Notes: a model not told the origin generated them from the sequence alone. Shown: positions 42,024-52,334, counted from the first letter of the stretch. The stretch: 64,000 nt of DNA from Limibacter armeniacum (GCF_036880985.1 NZ_JBAJNO010000001.1:1-64000), one strand, 5' to 3'. Numbers and translations are program-made.

Positions 42024-44231
42024 TCAGTTTTTAGGTAATGCAATAATGGCGACAGTATCAGTGGCTGCCACTTTCTTGGTTTCCACTTCGATCAGTGCCA
42101 TGATCTGTGAGGCTTCCACCAAACCGGAAAGGTCCACGATCTTGCTGCCGATCAGGATATAGATATCTGGCACCAGCCCACCTGCATCACCAAAAGAAGT
42201 CAGTGACGCAATCATGTCTGTGACCGTTCCCCTTATCTGGGCGACTTGGGTGCTGTGTATCAGGCAGTCTTTCATCTGCAATCGGATAGCCCCTTCCGCA
42301 TCGATCACACGCAGGTGTTGCTTCTTGTGCTTGATCAGCCCAAAAAGTGAAGTGGAATGTGCTACATAACCCATGGCATGCAGCGTACCTGTTGTACCAT
42401 ATTGGATGATCTCTTCAGTTGCTACATTCATCGATTGGGCACAACGGGCCTTGAGTTGCTCGTCAGTAAGCTTTTCGATCTGCAGTTCCTTGGTGCGCAG
42501 TTCGCTGGAACCCATGGCAACGGCAATTATTTTCTTGTTCTTGTTGTCCAGCTCAATGCTTACCTCTACCGTTTCTGGTTTGGCTCCCATCGCAATGACA
42601 GAGGCAGCGGCTTCCTGACGGATTGCGACAATGTCCTGATCGGTAGGGTTCAGAATGTTCCGCTCAACAGTATCCCGTATCATGCCCAGTGCTGCCCCTA
42701 TGGCAGAGACCACTTCACAGTTTTTGGCGATGGTATGGGGTATCTTCATAAAGGCACCTGTAAAGGGCACAATCGCAGAGGCACCACCGCCACCCCCTAC
42801 AAACTGTACCATGTTATGGTCAAGCTTGTACTCCCGTACCAGTTGCTTGATCACGGGTTCTATCTTCTTGGCTGAGATGGTCAGGATATCTTCTGAAATG
42901 CGTTCAGGTGTTGAATCAAATTGTTGGGCCAATGCTTCAAACACATTGTGCACTGCCAGTTTGTTGGCACCACCATGCCCAACGTCCTTCACCATGCCCA
43001 AGTGATAGGCAGCACCTGTAGGCGTTACCGTAAATGCTTCTGCTGTATCTTTTCTGGCAATCTTCAGGTAGTCTTTCGGGTCTCCTTCTTTCGGTTGTAC
43101 CTTCTCCAGCGAGATGTCCGAGAAGTCGGTATTTTCCGAGAATGCAGCATAATGCAAGTCTGCGATATGTGCCGAGCGTGGGCCTACATCAATGATTCTT
43201 TTGCTGTCAAACCTTGGCACCGAGCCACCGCCTACACCCAATGTCCTTACGTCCAGTGTTTGCAGGTAAAGGCGCTGTCCACCAATCTGGGCAGACTTCA
43301 CCTGTGGCTTGCCATTCTTGATCACGGATATATCTGAAGACGTACCGCCTACCTCGATAAAGATGCCATCAGAAATTCGGGCATACATCAATGCAGCAGC
43401 TACACCGGCAGCAGGACCTGACAACATCGTCATGATCGGGCGGCGACGCATCTCGTTAATGTCCATGATACCCCCGTCAGAGCGCATTACCATCAATGGT
43501 ACCTTGATGCCCGCCCTGCGGATGGATTGCTCCGTCATATTAGCGGTTTCGAGCATCTTGGGCATCATGGATGCATTGATTACAGCAGTACGTGTACGGA
43601 CTCTCAAGCCATATAGCTTGGAGATGCTACTGGCAGCTGTAGCCTTGTAGCCCATCTTGGTGGCCACTTTCACTACCAGATCTTCATGGGCAGTGTCATC
43701 CACCCCAAATGCTTCAGAAGCCACGATTACTTCGGCCCCTTCTGCCATCAGTTCATTGATAGCTTGCTCAATGGCTTTCTCTGCCAGAGGGGTAGAGGTT
43801 TCCAGAAAGCGGAAGCAGGTAGGCAGTTTTTTGCCAGGCGCCAACTGAATATCATTGAGGTTGGTCTCTTTCTTTGCCCTACGTCCTTCAAGCCCTTTCC
43901 CCATCCCGATGATGCCGACTTTGGCCACATCACCTTCGAGCAAGGCATTGGTCGCTTGGGTGGTGGAGTGGGCGATCAGCACCACTTCATCCGGGTGGAT
44001 GCCCGCTTCCTCCATCAGTTGCTGCATGGAATCTACCACACCCTTGGCAACGCCTTCCTTGGCGGTGTGGGTAGTGGGAACGCAAGACTTGCCAACCACT
44101 TCAAATTTGGTAATCTCAATCGCCACGGCATGGGTGAAGGTCCCGCCTACATCGATGCCGATCTTTATTTTTCTTGACCCTGTCTGGCGAGCTGTTTTGG
44201 CAGCTTCCTGTTCAACATTCTCTATGGTCAT
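42024..44231 (-). CDS. Hydantoinase/oxoprolinase family (HyuA-like) protein
   Basis: A 735-residue cytoplasmic protein of the HyuA/oxoprolinase family, with an actin-like ATPase fold. It shows [20 protein letters not shown] (about 22-41), [31 protein letters not shown] and [14 protein letters not shown]. The usual partner HyuB is not present in the operon. Family members carry out ATP-dependent opening of hydantoin or 5-oxoproline rings, or acetone carboxylation, but here the partners are NanE and flavoproteins, so the substrate is uncertain. It is preceded by the transporter gene (19-bp gap). Base composition looks richer in G+C than in the neighbouring SusCD genes. Confidence 0.88.
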   Translation of the reverse strand: MTIENVEQEAAKTARQTGSRKIKIGIDVGGTFTHAVAIEITKFEVVGKSCVPTTHTAKEGVAKGVVDSMQQLMEEAGIHPDEVVLIAHSTTQATNALLEGDVAKVGIIGMGKGLEGRRAKKETNLNDIQLAPGKKLPTCFRFLETSTPLAEKAIEQAINELMAEGAEVIVASEAFGVDDTAHEDLVVKVATKMGYKATAASSISKLYGLRVRTRTAVINASMMPKMLETANMTEQSIRRAGIKVPLMVMRSDGGIMDINEMRRRPIMTMLSGPAAGVAAALMYARISDGIFIEVGGTSSDISVIKNGKPQVKSAQIGGQRLYLQTLDVRTLGVGGGSVPRFDSKRIIDVGPRSAHIADLHYAAFSENTDFSDISLEKVQPKEGDPKDYLKIARKDTAEAFTVTPTGAAYHLGMVKDVGHGGANKLAVHNVFEALAQQFDSTPERISEDILTISAKKIEPVIKQLVREYKLDHNMVQFVGGGGGASAIVPFTGAFMKIPHTIAKNCEVVSAIGAALGMIRDTVERNILNPTDQDIVAIRQEAAASVIAMGAKPETVEVSIELDNKNKKIIAVAMGSSELRTKELQIEKLTDEQLKARCAQSMNVATEEIIQYGTTGTLHAMGYVAHSTSLFGLIKHKKQHLRVIDAEGAIRLQMKDCLIHSTQVAQIRGTVTDMIASLTSFGDAGGLVPDIYILIGSKIVDLSGLVEASQIMALIEVETKKVAATDTVAIIALPKN

Positions 44232-44250
44232 ATCTTTATGATTTTTCGGT

Positions 44251-45732
44251 TTACACGAACATATAAGCGGCTGTGATCAGCCCAAGCAGTGCCATGACCC
44301 AAGCGTATGGAAGCGTGTTCCAAAGCACCTTCTGCACATCTACTTTCATCTCATTGGCGAGCCATACATTTTGAATGTTGGTGGGGTCACTGATACCCTG
44401 AATCTGTCCGGTAGCCATGAGCAGTCCCATAATGGCTCCGCCTGTCATGCCACTGGCCATCAGCACAGCAGCCAGTCCATAGCCCATGCCCCATACATTT
44501 AGTGGGCCACGGTACAGCGCCAATGGAGCAGCCAATGTGAAGATCAGGATATAGGAGATAGGGTGTGTGGGTACTATGTGCGCAATCAAGGGCTTGAGCA
44601 AGGCAATCACCGGCCATCCTTCTGCATAGTGGGAAACATCCGCAGTTCCGCCTGGTCCCATGATGGCCACCAGCAGCATACCAATCCCGAACATCAGGAT
44701 GACGGCAGGCATCACGACAGCAGCACCTTCAAAGCTTGCCTGAATAAAGAGGTTCAGCCCACCTTTTTTATAGGTAGAGATGAATGTGTACAGGAGCCCG
44801 AAAACAAACGCTGCGATAAAGTCCACATCAAACAGCAGGATGAGAAACAGCGGAATAATAGGAGAGAAGATAGTGATCCAGTGTGGCTCTTTTGCTTGCT
44901 CATTCTTGCCGCTGATGACACGATAGATGGCAGCAGCAAAAAGCCCCAGCACAGCTACACCTACAGTGTATTTAATGCCGAGTCCTACCATTTGGAATAC
45001 TTGGTCGATCGCACCTTGCTGTTCAGCAGTTAAGGCATAGTCATATCCTATCTTGGCTCCACCTGCAGCAAGCACGATCAACAGGCTTTTGACCACAATG
45101 CTCTTGAGGTTGAGGTTGTGTCCATCTCGGTAGAGTTGGATGGTCACATATATGATGGAGGTCGTTAGTCCAATACCAAACATGACCAAGGCAAAAGGTC
45201 TTACCTCATCAATGCTCAACCCCAATACCTGTATGTAGACTGCCCAGTTGGTCACATTGAGCGCACCACCGATACTGACTCCCATCAGGAAGATGCCTAC
45301 AGCCGTCATGGAACCGACCCCAACCGAAGAGAGGATAGGCAGTACAATGGTCGCCACCATGATGATAGCGCCCAGTCCACCGAGTGTGGTGAAGAGCAAC
45401 ACGATCAGTGCCATCATGATAATGGAAATGATCCAAGGATTATCCCCTGAGAGTTCAGCGCCTTTCTTGATGAAAGATTCCGCGACTTTGGTTTTTTGCA
45501 GCAGGATGCTGAGCATGCCTCCAAAGATGGCTACCACCATCGCATTGGAAAGCTTGACAGACCCTAGGCCTATGACATGGGTAATGGTGTCGTTGATGGT
45601 GACGCCTCCTACCAGTGCAATCAGGATTGCCATTGAAGGAAGGGCAATCAGTGCAGGCAATATTCGCTTGAACATTAAGCCTGCCATGGTTAAAAATATG
45701 GCAAGGATGCCAATGGTCTTTATTATTTCCAT
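44251..45732 (-). CDS. Ion-transporter-superfamily membrane permease
   Basis: A 493-residue inner-membrane protein with about twelve hydrophobic segments. The sequence [22 protein letters not shown] and the region around [13 protein letters not shown] recall citrate/anion or GntP-type permeases, and a charged central loop ([12 protein letters not shown]) divides two halves. It is the first gene of the minus-strand operon that continues with HyuA, so it probably imports the acid or cyclic substrate used by that enzyme. Its promoter should lie in 45733-46073. Substrate unknown. Confidence 0.82.
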   Translation of the reverse strand: MEIIKTIGILAIFLTMAGLMFKRILPALIALPSMAILIALVGGVTINDTITHVIGLGSVKLSNAMVVAIFGGMLSILLQKTKVAESFIKKGAELSGDNPWIISIIMMALIVLLFTTLGGLGAIIMVATIVLPILSSVGVGSMTAVGIFLMGVSIGGALNVTNWAVYIQVLGLSIDEVRPFALVMFGIGLTTSIIYVTIQLYRDGHNLNLKSIVVKSLLIVLAAGGAKIGYDYALTAEQQGAIDQVFQMVGLGIKYTVGVAVLGLFAAAIYRVISGKNEQAKEPHWITIFSPIIPLFLILLFDVDFIAAFVFGLLYTFISTYKKGGLNLFIQASFEGAAVVMPAVILMFGIGMLLVAIMGPGGTADVSHYAEGWPVIALLKPLIAHIVPTHPISYILIFTLAAPLALYRGPLNVWGMGYGLAAVLMASGMTGGAIMGLLMATGQIQGISDPTNIQNVWLANEMKVDVQKVLWNTLPYAWVMALLGLITAAYMFV

Positions 45733-46073
45733 TATCTACCGGTTAGTTCATTAGCATATCAATCATTTTCACTAAACAGAGTAGGAACGCTATGGGCTGT
45801 ACCCATGATGGTCAGGAAATTCTTGAGACAGTATGTTGGAGATGTCCTATCACACTTGGTTTTGTCCAATCTAAAGGGGGAAGAGGTGTGATGGTCAAGG
45901 GATCAGGCGAAGCGCAATTGTTTGAATTTGTGTGAGCTATAGAATAGGGGTGTGTTGGTTTATTCTGTCATAAAAACATACAGGCAAGATGTTAGGTGAA
46001 AAGTATCATTTATGCCTGTAATATTATCTTGGTGGTTTATTGCTAATTTCTATTACATCATCCCCCCTTAAAC
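45733..46073. promoter_or_regulatory. Divergent promoter region with inverted repeat
   Basis: 341 bp between the five-gene operon and a small plus-strand gene. TACAGGCA at 45979-45986 and its exact complement TGCCTGTA at 46013-46020 are the clearest feature (26-bp spacer) and could be operator half-sites. No gene was seen. Confidence 0.45.
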
Positions 46074-46277
46074 ATGAGTGTAGACCAATTGGAAAAACGA
46101 CTCCAGAAGGATGAGCTGAAGCGGCTTAAACTGAGACGTGACACAATCGAATGTGACCGTATGGCGGTGAATATCAAAATCCGCAAGATGGAAGAAAGAC
46201 GGGACACGCTGCGCAGGACGTACAAGCAGTTAGAGGAAAAGAGCCTATACTTGAATAGACTCTTTTCGAATGCCTGA
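46074..46277 (+). CDS. Small charged coiled-coil protein, hypothetical
   Basis: A 67-residue reading frame rich in Lys, Arg, Glu and Leu, with heptad-like spacing that predicts a coiled coil (DQLEKRLQKDELKRLKLRR at the start). There is no signal peptide and no recognised family. The ATG lacks a clear Shine-Dalgarno sequence. It ends 2 bp before the stop of the convergent gene at 46280. It overlaps no other gene, and its sequence is richer in G+C than the DNA upstream of it, both of which favour a real gene. Function unknown. Confidence 0.5.
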   Translation: MSVDQLEKRLQKDELKRLKLRRDTIECDRMAVNIKIRKMEERRDTLRRTYKQLEEKSLYLNRLFSNA

Positions 46278-46279
46278 TA

Positions 46280-48556
46280 TTACCTGATTACCTTGAGATA
46301 TGTTGTTCCCTCTGCAGATTGCAGGTGTATGACAGAAGCGCCAGCAGGGAAAAGCTGTTCGGGCAAGGTAAAATGTATTCCGAAGGTCCCTTCTTCTTGA
46401 TACAACAGTTTTCCATCAGCTGATAGAATTTTGATTTCCTGAATGCTGGATGGTGAGCTGATATTCAACAGTCCCTTAATAGGTATTGGCCCTGCAACCA
46501 GCTTTTTACCGCTTATGCCAACATCAATTGCTGTAACCTCTTGCTCTACACCTTCCACTGTCATGGAAAGGGTGGCAGTATTGCTGACACCTAATACATC
46601 TGACAGTTCAAACAGTAACTTGACTTTGTCCGTTTGCTCGTTCAGAGTATAACCGTAAGTGTAGGTCTGAGAAAGCGTTTCCTCTAGATCAATGGTTTCT
46701 AATAGCTCAGGCGTATTGTCCTCTTCCTGTTTAAAAACTTTCAAGGTCTTGATCGGGCGGGTCTTGGTAATGGCAAGCATAACCAGTTCATAAGTGATGG
46801 TACTGTCCTGTTGCGCTATGATTGCAAGCTCATCCCGATCATTTTCAGTAAACTCTATAATAGGAGGTGTGTTGTCTACATTGATCAGGAATGTATTGCT
46901 TACAACTGTGCCTTCCGTATCAGTTACTTGTGCCTCCAGTGTAATGCTTTGGCCATGAGTGCTTTCTACTTGATAGGTAAATGGAACCACCGTTTCCAAT
47001 TCTCCTTCCATTTGCTTGTCGATCAGAAGCCCGACTTTATCTTTTTCTTTTAAGGTGATCTTGGCGATATCGATGCCGCTGTTTGGAGATTTGATTTCAA
47101 GCTGGTTGGTTACTGTCTCACCAGTAGCAAACTTCCCACTTGGTTTGTCGTCCAAAAAGCTGATTTCACATTTACTTTTTTCCTTAAGCATAAGCTTGAT
47201 GGCATCGATCGAGATGTAGTTCCCTCCTGTGGCATTGTTGGAAATCAGCAGTGTATCCTTTTCACTCAAGTGAAACTCCCCAATAGGGTTGAACTGTCCG
47301 CCAGACCCCACCACAGATTGGTCAACAGTAACGCTAATGGTGTCTTTCAGTCCTCCATTGACAATGCTGTAAGGTACAGCAGAGGCCATATCTGTTTCGG
47401 CTGCCCACCAGCTGTACAGACTGTATTTACCGGGTTGCAAGCTAGGGAAAGTATAACCACCTTCAGCTGTTGGTTTATCAGCTGTTGCAACAGTTCTGGT
47501 AGCAGAAGTGCCATAGGCCCCAGCTGCTCCTGATTCCGAAAAGGAAGCTGTGCCTCTTTCAAAATACTGTGTACTTTCTGTATCCAAGATAGTCGGTGCT
47601 TTTACAAACATCAGCGCTGTTGGTACAGCCCGTTGCGTTCCGTCTGATGGCTTGTTCAGTAATTCTCCATTGACTGCCATAGCCGATGAACCACCGCCAT
47701 CAAGGTTAAGTACTTCTACACAACCAAGGCTAATCATAATATCTGTCATGACAGGAAGCGGAAGACCTACACTGTGTGTTTGCCTGCCATCTGCTACAAA
47801 AGAAATCACCTTTCCGTCAGCTGTATAACCGATACAGGTTCTGGGCGCAACAGATTTGGCGATGTCATCTTGGAATGCCTCTGCTTCATAGTCTCCAACC
47901 TTTACCCCTTCATTGACCAAGATCGGTCCGCCTCCGATAGCTATTTGCATCTCCCAAGGCATTCCCCCTTCAGGGAAGTCAACGGTAGGTTTGGGTTGGG
48001 GTGTTTTGCTCATGTTGTTTGGGGAAGGAGCAGGGTAGCTGTAGACGGTTTTCCTGCTTTCCGTACTGTAAACCCATGCTATATCCAGTGTGCCGTTGGC
48101 GTCCAGACCAAAGGCACCCCTTGTGGGGTAGTATGTACCTAGAGTACGGGTCACCGCACTGATATTGTCTGACAGTATTTTGCCTTCATCGACCAGTAGA
48201 CTGTAAGAATTGCTGCCACCAAAATAACCTCCATTGGTTACCAAATAAGCTTGCTCACCTGTTTCCTGATAGAATTGTGTAGGTGTCTTGGCTCCATCAG
48301 TTGACAATACAGCCCTGACAGTTACATCACCAGCCTTCAGATCAGCAATTGTGTAGAAAGCATTGATGGGAATCTCGTTTCCTGCCTCATTCTTGATCGT
48401 TGTGTTGGTTTCGTATACTTTGATTGATGCAGGTAAATTTTGGTTCAGGTCTTCCCTTGGTGTCCAGGTAAGGTTGCTAAGGTCATACTGCTGTGCAGTA
48501 GCTGCCCAACCGGAACAGAGTAGAAGGGTCAGGAGTAGGTATTTTTTCATTGTCAT
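46280..48556 (-). CDS. Phosphodiester glycosidase (NAGPA/DUF2233) with golvesin-like domain and T9SS tail
   Basis: A 758-residue secreted protein (signal about 1-22; the ATG at 48550 is another possible start). The NAGPA/DUF2233 domain spans about 70-320, with VTNGGYFGG (107-114) and the hallmark NLDGGGSSAM (284-293). A golvesin/xanthan-lyase-like beta domain follows (about 325-455), then immunoglobulin-like domains. The last 70 residues form a type IX secretion sorting domain ending SAEGTTYLKVIR. NAGPA enzymes uncap GlcNAc-1-phospho-mannose. The product here would be delivered to the surface or medium. It follows the GHL10 gene at 48640 with a terminator between. Confidence 0.9.
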   Translation of the reverse strand: MTMKKYLLLTLLLCSGWAATAQQYDLSNLTWTPREDLNQNLPASIKVYETNTTIKNEAGNEIPINAFYTIADLKAGDVTVRAVLSTDGAKTPTQFYQETGEQAYLVTNGGYFGGSNSYSLLVDEGKILSDNISAVTRTLGTYYPTRGAFGLDANGTLDIAWVYSTESRKTVYSYPAPSPNNMSKTPQPKPTVDFPEGGMPWEMQIAIGGGPILVNEGVKVGDYEAEAFQDDIAKSVAPRTCIGYTADGKVISFVADGRQTHSVGLPLPVMTDIMISLGCVEVLNLDGGGSSAMAVNGELLNKPSDGTQRAVPTALMFVKAPTILDTESTQYFERGTASFSESGAAGAYGTSATRTVATADKPTAEGGYTFPSLQPGKYSLYSWWAAETDMASAVPYSIVNGGLKDTISVTVDQSVVGSGGQFNPIGEFHLSEKDTLLISNNATGGNYISIDAIKLMLKEKSKCEISFLDDKPSGKFATGETVTNQLEIKSPNSGIDIAKITLKEKDKVGLLIDKQMEGELETVVPFTYQVESTHGQSITLEAQVTDTEGTVVSNTFLINVDNTPPIIEFTENDRDELAIIAQQDSTITYELVMLAITKTRPIKTLKVFKQEEDNTPELLETIDLEETLSQTYTYGYTLNEQTDKVKLLFELSDVLGVSNTATLSMTVEGVEQEVTAIDVGISGKKLVAGPIPIKGLLNISSPSSIQEIKILSADGKLLYQEEGTFGIHFTLPEQLFPAGASVIHLQSAEGTTYLKVIR

Positions 48557-48583
48557 CAGTTTAAGGGTTGATCATTGCGTTTG

Positions 48584-48627
48584 CTTCAAAAAAAATAGAG
48601 ACGCAACGTAGTCGGTTGCGTCTCTAT
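48584..48627 (-). terminator. Intrinsic terminator of first GHL10 gene
   Basis: ATAGAGACGCAAC (48595-48607) pairs exactly with GTTGCGTCTCTAT (48615-48627). On the minus strand the stem leads into eight T, 13 bp beyond the stop of the 48640 gene. Confidence 0.93.
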
Positions 48628-48639
48628 CTACTTTTTTAT

Positions 48640-50607
48640 CTATTGATTCAGCTGTGGAAACTGTGGCTTTACAGGGTAAAGTGCATGGAACACATTCCGT
48701 TTAGGATACAATGCTTCATAGAAGAAGTGTACTTCTCCCATGATACCTTGAGACCTGTTGTACTTGATCAGCCTAGCAAGGTATTCATCAGTAGGAATAT
48801 AGCCTCCTGCTGCAATCAATACACCAGGGGCAAACTGTTTTTTAGCAAGCCCTGAGGCAGTGGTAATATGTGAATTGAGCAGGTAAGAATAGGCTTCGAA
48901 TCCAGCATCCTCATAGCGATAAAGCTGAGGTGATACGATATCCACAATCCCCTTATTGATCCATTCCGGCCAATCCTGCAAGTAGTTGTAGTAACTGAAA
49001 TTGTATGCACTTGGAGAGAAGGTCACTAAGCAGTTAGGGTCAGCTGATTTTACTGCATTGTAGAGATCAACCCCAAACTGTGTCAGGATATCTGCACGCC
49101 ATTTGAGCCATGATTGCTCTGTATCTGAAGCAGGAGGCGTAGCACCATTGTGCTCATCGGCATAGCGTTGCAAGGTATAAGCGGAATGGCCTGAAGTATT
49201 GGGTAGGGCAGGTAGTCTATCATCTCCTTGAATACCATCTACATCATATTTCTGAACTACCTCAACAATCAAGTCAATCATAAACTGCTGCACCTCTGGA
49301 TGGAAGCCATTTAGCCAATAAAAGTTGTTCTTGTTGGCAATATCGCCGTTTCTATCCTTGGCAAACCAGTCAGGCTTAAAGTTATAGAACCAATCAGTGT
49401 CAGTATTGACACCCCCATATTTGTAAGCAAAACCATACTCAAACCAAGCAACCACTTTGATTCCTTTAGCATGTGCCTTTTCAATTAGAATTTGGAGTGG
49501 GTCAAATCCGTTGTCTGCAGTTTCATAATAAAATTGTGTAGAACGGTCAGCTTGTTCGCCTGCCGTATAAAGGTCTTTCAACACCTGACTAGGGTGAAGC
49601 GTTTGGAACTTATTGTAGGTGACAGCAAAGATGGTATTGAAACCCAACTCATCGATTCTGTTGACGGCCTCTTCTATATTTTCAGGTGAAGCCATGGCAT
49701 TGCTGGCTACGTTTGTGAGCCATACACCTCGTATGGCTTCCGGATTTTCTTCCTCAATCTCTACATTCAGGCTATAGGTATTTGTCAGGCCAGACTGGGA
49801 AGTTACCGTAATTTCTTTTGTTGAAAGGTCAAACGAGTTCAAGGTCGCATCAATGGATGCATGCTCTGAAACTTCTGCCTCTACTGTCAGGTGTTGTAAA
49901 TCAAGATACTGACTTTGGTCTGTTCCATAAGGCAGCTGAAGAGATATCTGATTGCTTTCGATCACACCATCTGCAAAAAGCTCCTTGATATGGAATGACA
50001 GCAATTCATTGGCATCACTGCCTGCCGCAACATTCACTTTTACTGTATAGGTATTTTTGTCGCCATTTTCTGCGGTTAAGGTGTAAGTCACGGGAGCAGT
50101 AAAGTCCTGCGGACTGTCAGCGGCTGGTTCAATGGTGGCGTTTTCATCAAAGGTGATGGTCGGAGTGAGGTTTGTTATTTCTGTTCCGAATGGGAAGTTA
50201 AAGGTAATAGTGTTATCAGCTCCCATTGTACCTAGCTGATCAAGCAATGAGAAGGTTTGGATGTTGTTGTTGATCAGCTTAACATATACGGTGTATATGT
50301 TCAGTGAGCCATTTTCAGCCGTTACGGAATAGGCTGCTGGATTTTTGAAATTATTACTTTGTCCTGATGCAGGCTCAACTATAGCTCCTTCTGATACCTG
50401 AATGGTTGGAGTCAGGTCTGATAGGTCTGTACCATTAGGTACATAAATTTCGATGCTATTCTCTTCCTGATTGATATTGCCAGTTGTGTTGAGTGCTTCG
50501 AAGACAAAGGATTCAACGTTGTTAAGTGAAAGAGGGTCCTTTTCCTCACACCCGATTAGCAATACAATGGCACAGAAAATGGCCAGTAAAGATTTAAAGG
50601 AGTTCAT
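48640..50607 (-). CDS. GHL10 (DUF187) lipoprotein with DUF5018-type modules
   Basis: A 655-residue lipoprotein with lipobox VLLIGC (Cys20). Three beta-rich modules of the DUF5018 type (about 25-290, each with NGTDLSDLTPTI- or YTLTAENGDKNTYTV-like signatures) precede a GHL10 glycoside-hydrolase-like barrel (about 295-640). The barrel has RGVWLTNVAS, KGIKVVAWFEYGF, KYDVDGIQGDDRLP and SPQLYRYE. GHL10/YngK proteins are predicted sugar hydrolases whose substrate I cannot name. It is a paralogue of the shorter lipoprotein at 52645. The modules probably hold the enzyme on the cell surface or on glycan. Confidence 0.9.
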   Translation of the reverse strand: MNSFKSLLAIFCAIVLLIGCEEKDPLSLNNVESFVFEALNTTGNINQEENSIEIYVPNGTDLSDLTPTIQVSEGAIVEPASGQSNNFKNPAAYSVTAENGSLNIYTVYVKLINNNIQTFSLLDQLGTMGADNTITFNFPFGTEITNLTPTITFDENATIEPAADSPQDFTAPVTYTLTAENGDKNTYTVKVNVAAGSDANELLSFHIKELFADGVIESNQISLQLPYGTDQSQYLDLQHLTVEAEVSEHASIDATLNSFDLSTKEITVTSQSGLTNTYSLNVEIEEENPEAIRGVWLTNVASNAMASPENIEEAVNRIDELGFNTIFAVTYNKFQTLHPSQVLKDLYTAGEQADRSTQFYYETADNGFDPLQILIEKAHAKGIKVVAWFEYGFAYKYGGVNTDTDWFYNFKPDWFAKDRNGDIANKNNFYWLNGFHPEVQQFMIDLIVEVVQKYDVDGIQGDDRLPALPNTSGHSAYTLQRYADEHNGATPPASDTEQSWLKWRADILTQFGVDLYNAVKSADPNCLVTFSPSAYNFSYYNYLQDWPEWINKGIVDIVSPQLYRYEDAGFEAYSYLLNSHITTASGLAKKQFAPGVLIAAGGYIPTDEYLARLIKYNRSQGIMGEVHFFYEALYPKRNVFHALYPVKPQFPQLNQ

Positions 50608-50653
50608 GGCTGTTTGTCATTTAGTGTTTCTGGCGTTAAGCTGCCGAAAGAAT

Positions 50654-50693
50654 GGATAAAAGAAAGAGGTAACCCATAGTCGGGTTACCTCTT
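50654..50693 (-). terminator. Intrinsic terminator of DUF4623 gene
   Basis: AAGAGGTAACCC (50664-50675) pairs exactly with GGGTTACCTCTT (50682-50693) around a 6-nt loop. On the minus strand a T-rich stretch follows, 18 bp past the stop at 50712. Confidence 0.9.
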
Positions 50694-50711
50694 GTTATGA
50701 AGAGTGATTGT

Positions 50712-52334
50712 TTATTTCATTAGCTCTACTACTGCTAGACCGTTAGCAGTCGCAAGACCTGCTACAATTACCTTATCCTCTTCTACTACAATAGTCGTAG
50801 CACCTGAAACGTTACCGTTTAACTCGTTGCCAAGCAACAGTTCGTAAACCAGTCTGCCTTCGCCTACCACTTGAGTATCAGCTGCTGTAATTGTCTTAAA
50901 GGTCTCAATCAGTGATGCACCAGTTACATCAAAAATCTGAAGCTTCTGGTTTTTTTCACCACCATCCTCACATAGCATAGTCGCCAGGTATTTTGCGCCA
51001 TTGAATTCAAAGTAAGTAGTACCTACAGTACGTTTACCGATCGCATCAGTAGCCATAACTGCTAATTGTTCACCAGTTGTGCTGTAAATTGTAGGTGTGA
51101 TGTCAGCACCGTTAACCAAGATATTGCCGTCAGGTAGTCCACATGCATTTGCATAGTTACCTGCTTTAGCAATATCAGCCAAAGTAACTTTCTCAGGTTG
51201 AGCTGAAGCTACACCACCAGTGATGGTCCACATATAAACAGTTATATTGTTTGGTACGGAGTTGAAGCCAGGGAATTCCATCGCGTACACCATAGCATCA
51301 CCATTTACATCACCGAACACTTCAAAGTTCTCAAATCTCGCTTCTACGTTAGGAAGTGAAACCAATACTGAAGGCTCCAAGTCGTTTGCATCATCCCACT
51401 TATAGATTTTGTATTCGCCACCAGTCCAGTTCATATTGGAAGCAAGGATGGCTTCGCCATTTGTTCTTACGTGTGCGATTTTCCAAACACCACCAGTTAC
51501 ACCAGTAGTGCTCAATGTGTCATTTTCCGTGAACTCAGCAGCACCACCAGCAGTAGAGATCTTGTAGATTTTACTATTGGCTTTTGAAGGAACAAAGATA
51601 AAGTCTTTAGTAGCTGCGATACTTCTTTCACCATCAGCTGTAAAGAAGAAAGGAATAGAAGCAGTAGCTGCAGAGAAGTTGTAAACTTCGCTTGTAGTGC
51701 TGAAACCGTATGGTACAAATTCAACTTTTACGGTATATACTTTTGTTTCGTCACCAAATGAAACAGTGTATTCAATTGCGTTAGTAAAGTCTTGAGCTAC
51801 ACCTGAAGCAGGGCTAACAGTAGAGCCATCAGTCAGTACGATTTCTGGTGCCAAAGCTGTCACATCAGTGCCTTCGTATACCTTGATGATAATAGTATTC
51901 CCATCAAATGTTACTTCATTAGCCTCCGATACCAAGATCTCAGTGATTGAACCATCTGTCGGTGCTGCAACAATAACCTTCACAGTATATGTAGCTTTTG
52001 TTTGACCATCTTCAGCTGTAACGATAAAGCTTACATCGCTGCTGAAGTCCATTTCACCTATTTTAGGGTTGATTACAGCCCCTTCAGATATTGAAATACT
52101 AGGAGTTAATTTTGTAATGTCAGTACCAAACGGAACAGTAACGGTAATTACATTTCCGTCCATAGAGACAGCACTTTCAGGAAGGTCAAGAGAGGCAAAA
52201 TCAAAAGAGCTGATCATCGCTTCGGAGCTAAGATCTGGAGTTTCTTCTTTGTCATCACAAGCTGTAAATCCGCCAATAAGCGCCATTGCTAAAAGCAAAT
52301 TCACAAAATAGTTAAAAACCTTTTTCATAAACAT
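50712..52334 (-). CDS. DUF5018/DUF4623 surface lipoprotein
   Basis: A 540-residue lipoprotein with lipobox GGFTAC (Cys26) and DDKEE after it. Two DUF5018-type modules (about 35-215) carry NVITVTVPFGTDITKLTPS and YTVSFGDETKVYTVKV. The C-terminal part (about 215-540) resembles DUF4623, a beta-propeller-like domain with repeats such as FIFVPSKANSKIYKIS and KYLATMLCEDGG. It probably binds glycan at the cell surface, like SusE/F proteins. It lies between the two GHL10 lipoprotein genes. A long hairpin sits in its leader region. Confidence 0.85.
   Translation of the reverse strand: MFMKKVFNYFVNLLLAMALIGGFTACDDKEETPDLSSEAMISSFDFASLDLPESAVSMDGNVITVTVPFGTDITKLTPSISISEGAVINPKIGEMDFSSDVSFIVTAEDGQTKATYTVKVIVAAPTDGSITEILVSEANEVTFDGNTIIIKVYEGTDVTALAPEIVLTDGSTVSPASGVAQDFTNAIEYTVSFGDETKVYTVKVEFVPYGFSTTSEVYNFSAATASIPFFFTADGERSIAATKDFIFVPSKANSKIYKISTAGGAAEFTENDTLSTTGVTGGVWKIAHVRTNGEAILASNMNWTGGEYKIYKWDDANDLEPSVLVSLPNVEARFENFEVFGDVNGDAMVYAMEFPGFNSVPNNITVYMWTITGGVASAQPEKVTLADIAKAGNYANACGLPDGNILVNGADITPTIYSTTGEQLAVMATDAIGKRTVGTTYFEFNGAKYLATMLCEDGGEKNQKLQIFDVTGASLIETFKTITAADTQVVGEGRLVYELLLGNELNGNVSGATTIVVEEDKVIVAGLATANGLAVVELMK

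Noticed and set aside
42357-44241. Several long plus-strand frames opposite the HyuA-like gene
   Set aside because: They lie wholly within a well-supported minus-strand gene and have no domain of their own; the G+C-rich codons of that gene make the opposite frames open.
44563-45754. Plus-strand frames opposite the permease gene
   Set aside because: Shadows of the membrane protein gene, with His-rich or low-complexity translations and no recognisable domain.
48816-49010. 64-codon minus-strand frame inside the GHL10 gene
   Set aside because: Out-of-frame shadow of the long gene with no start signal and no domain.
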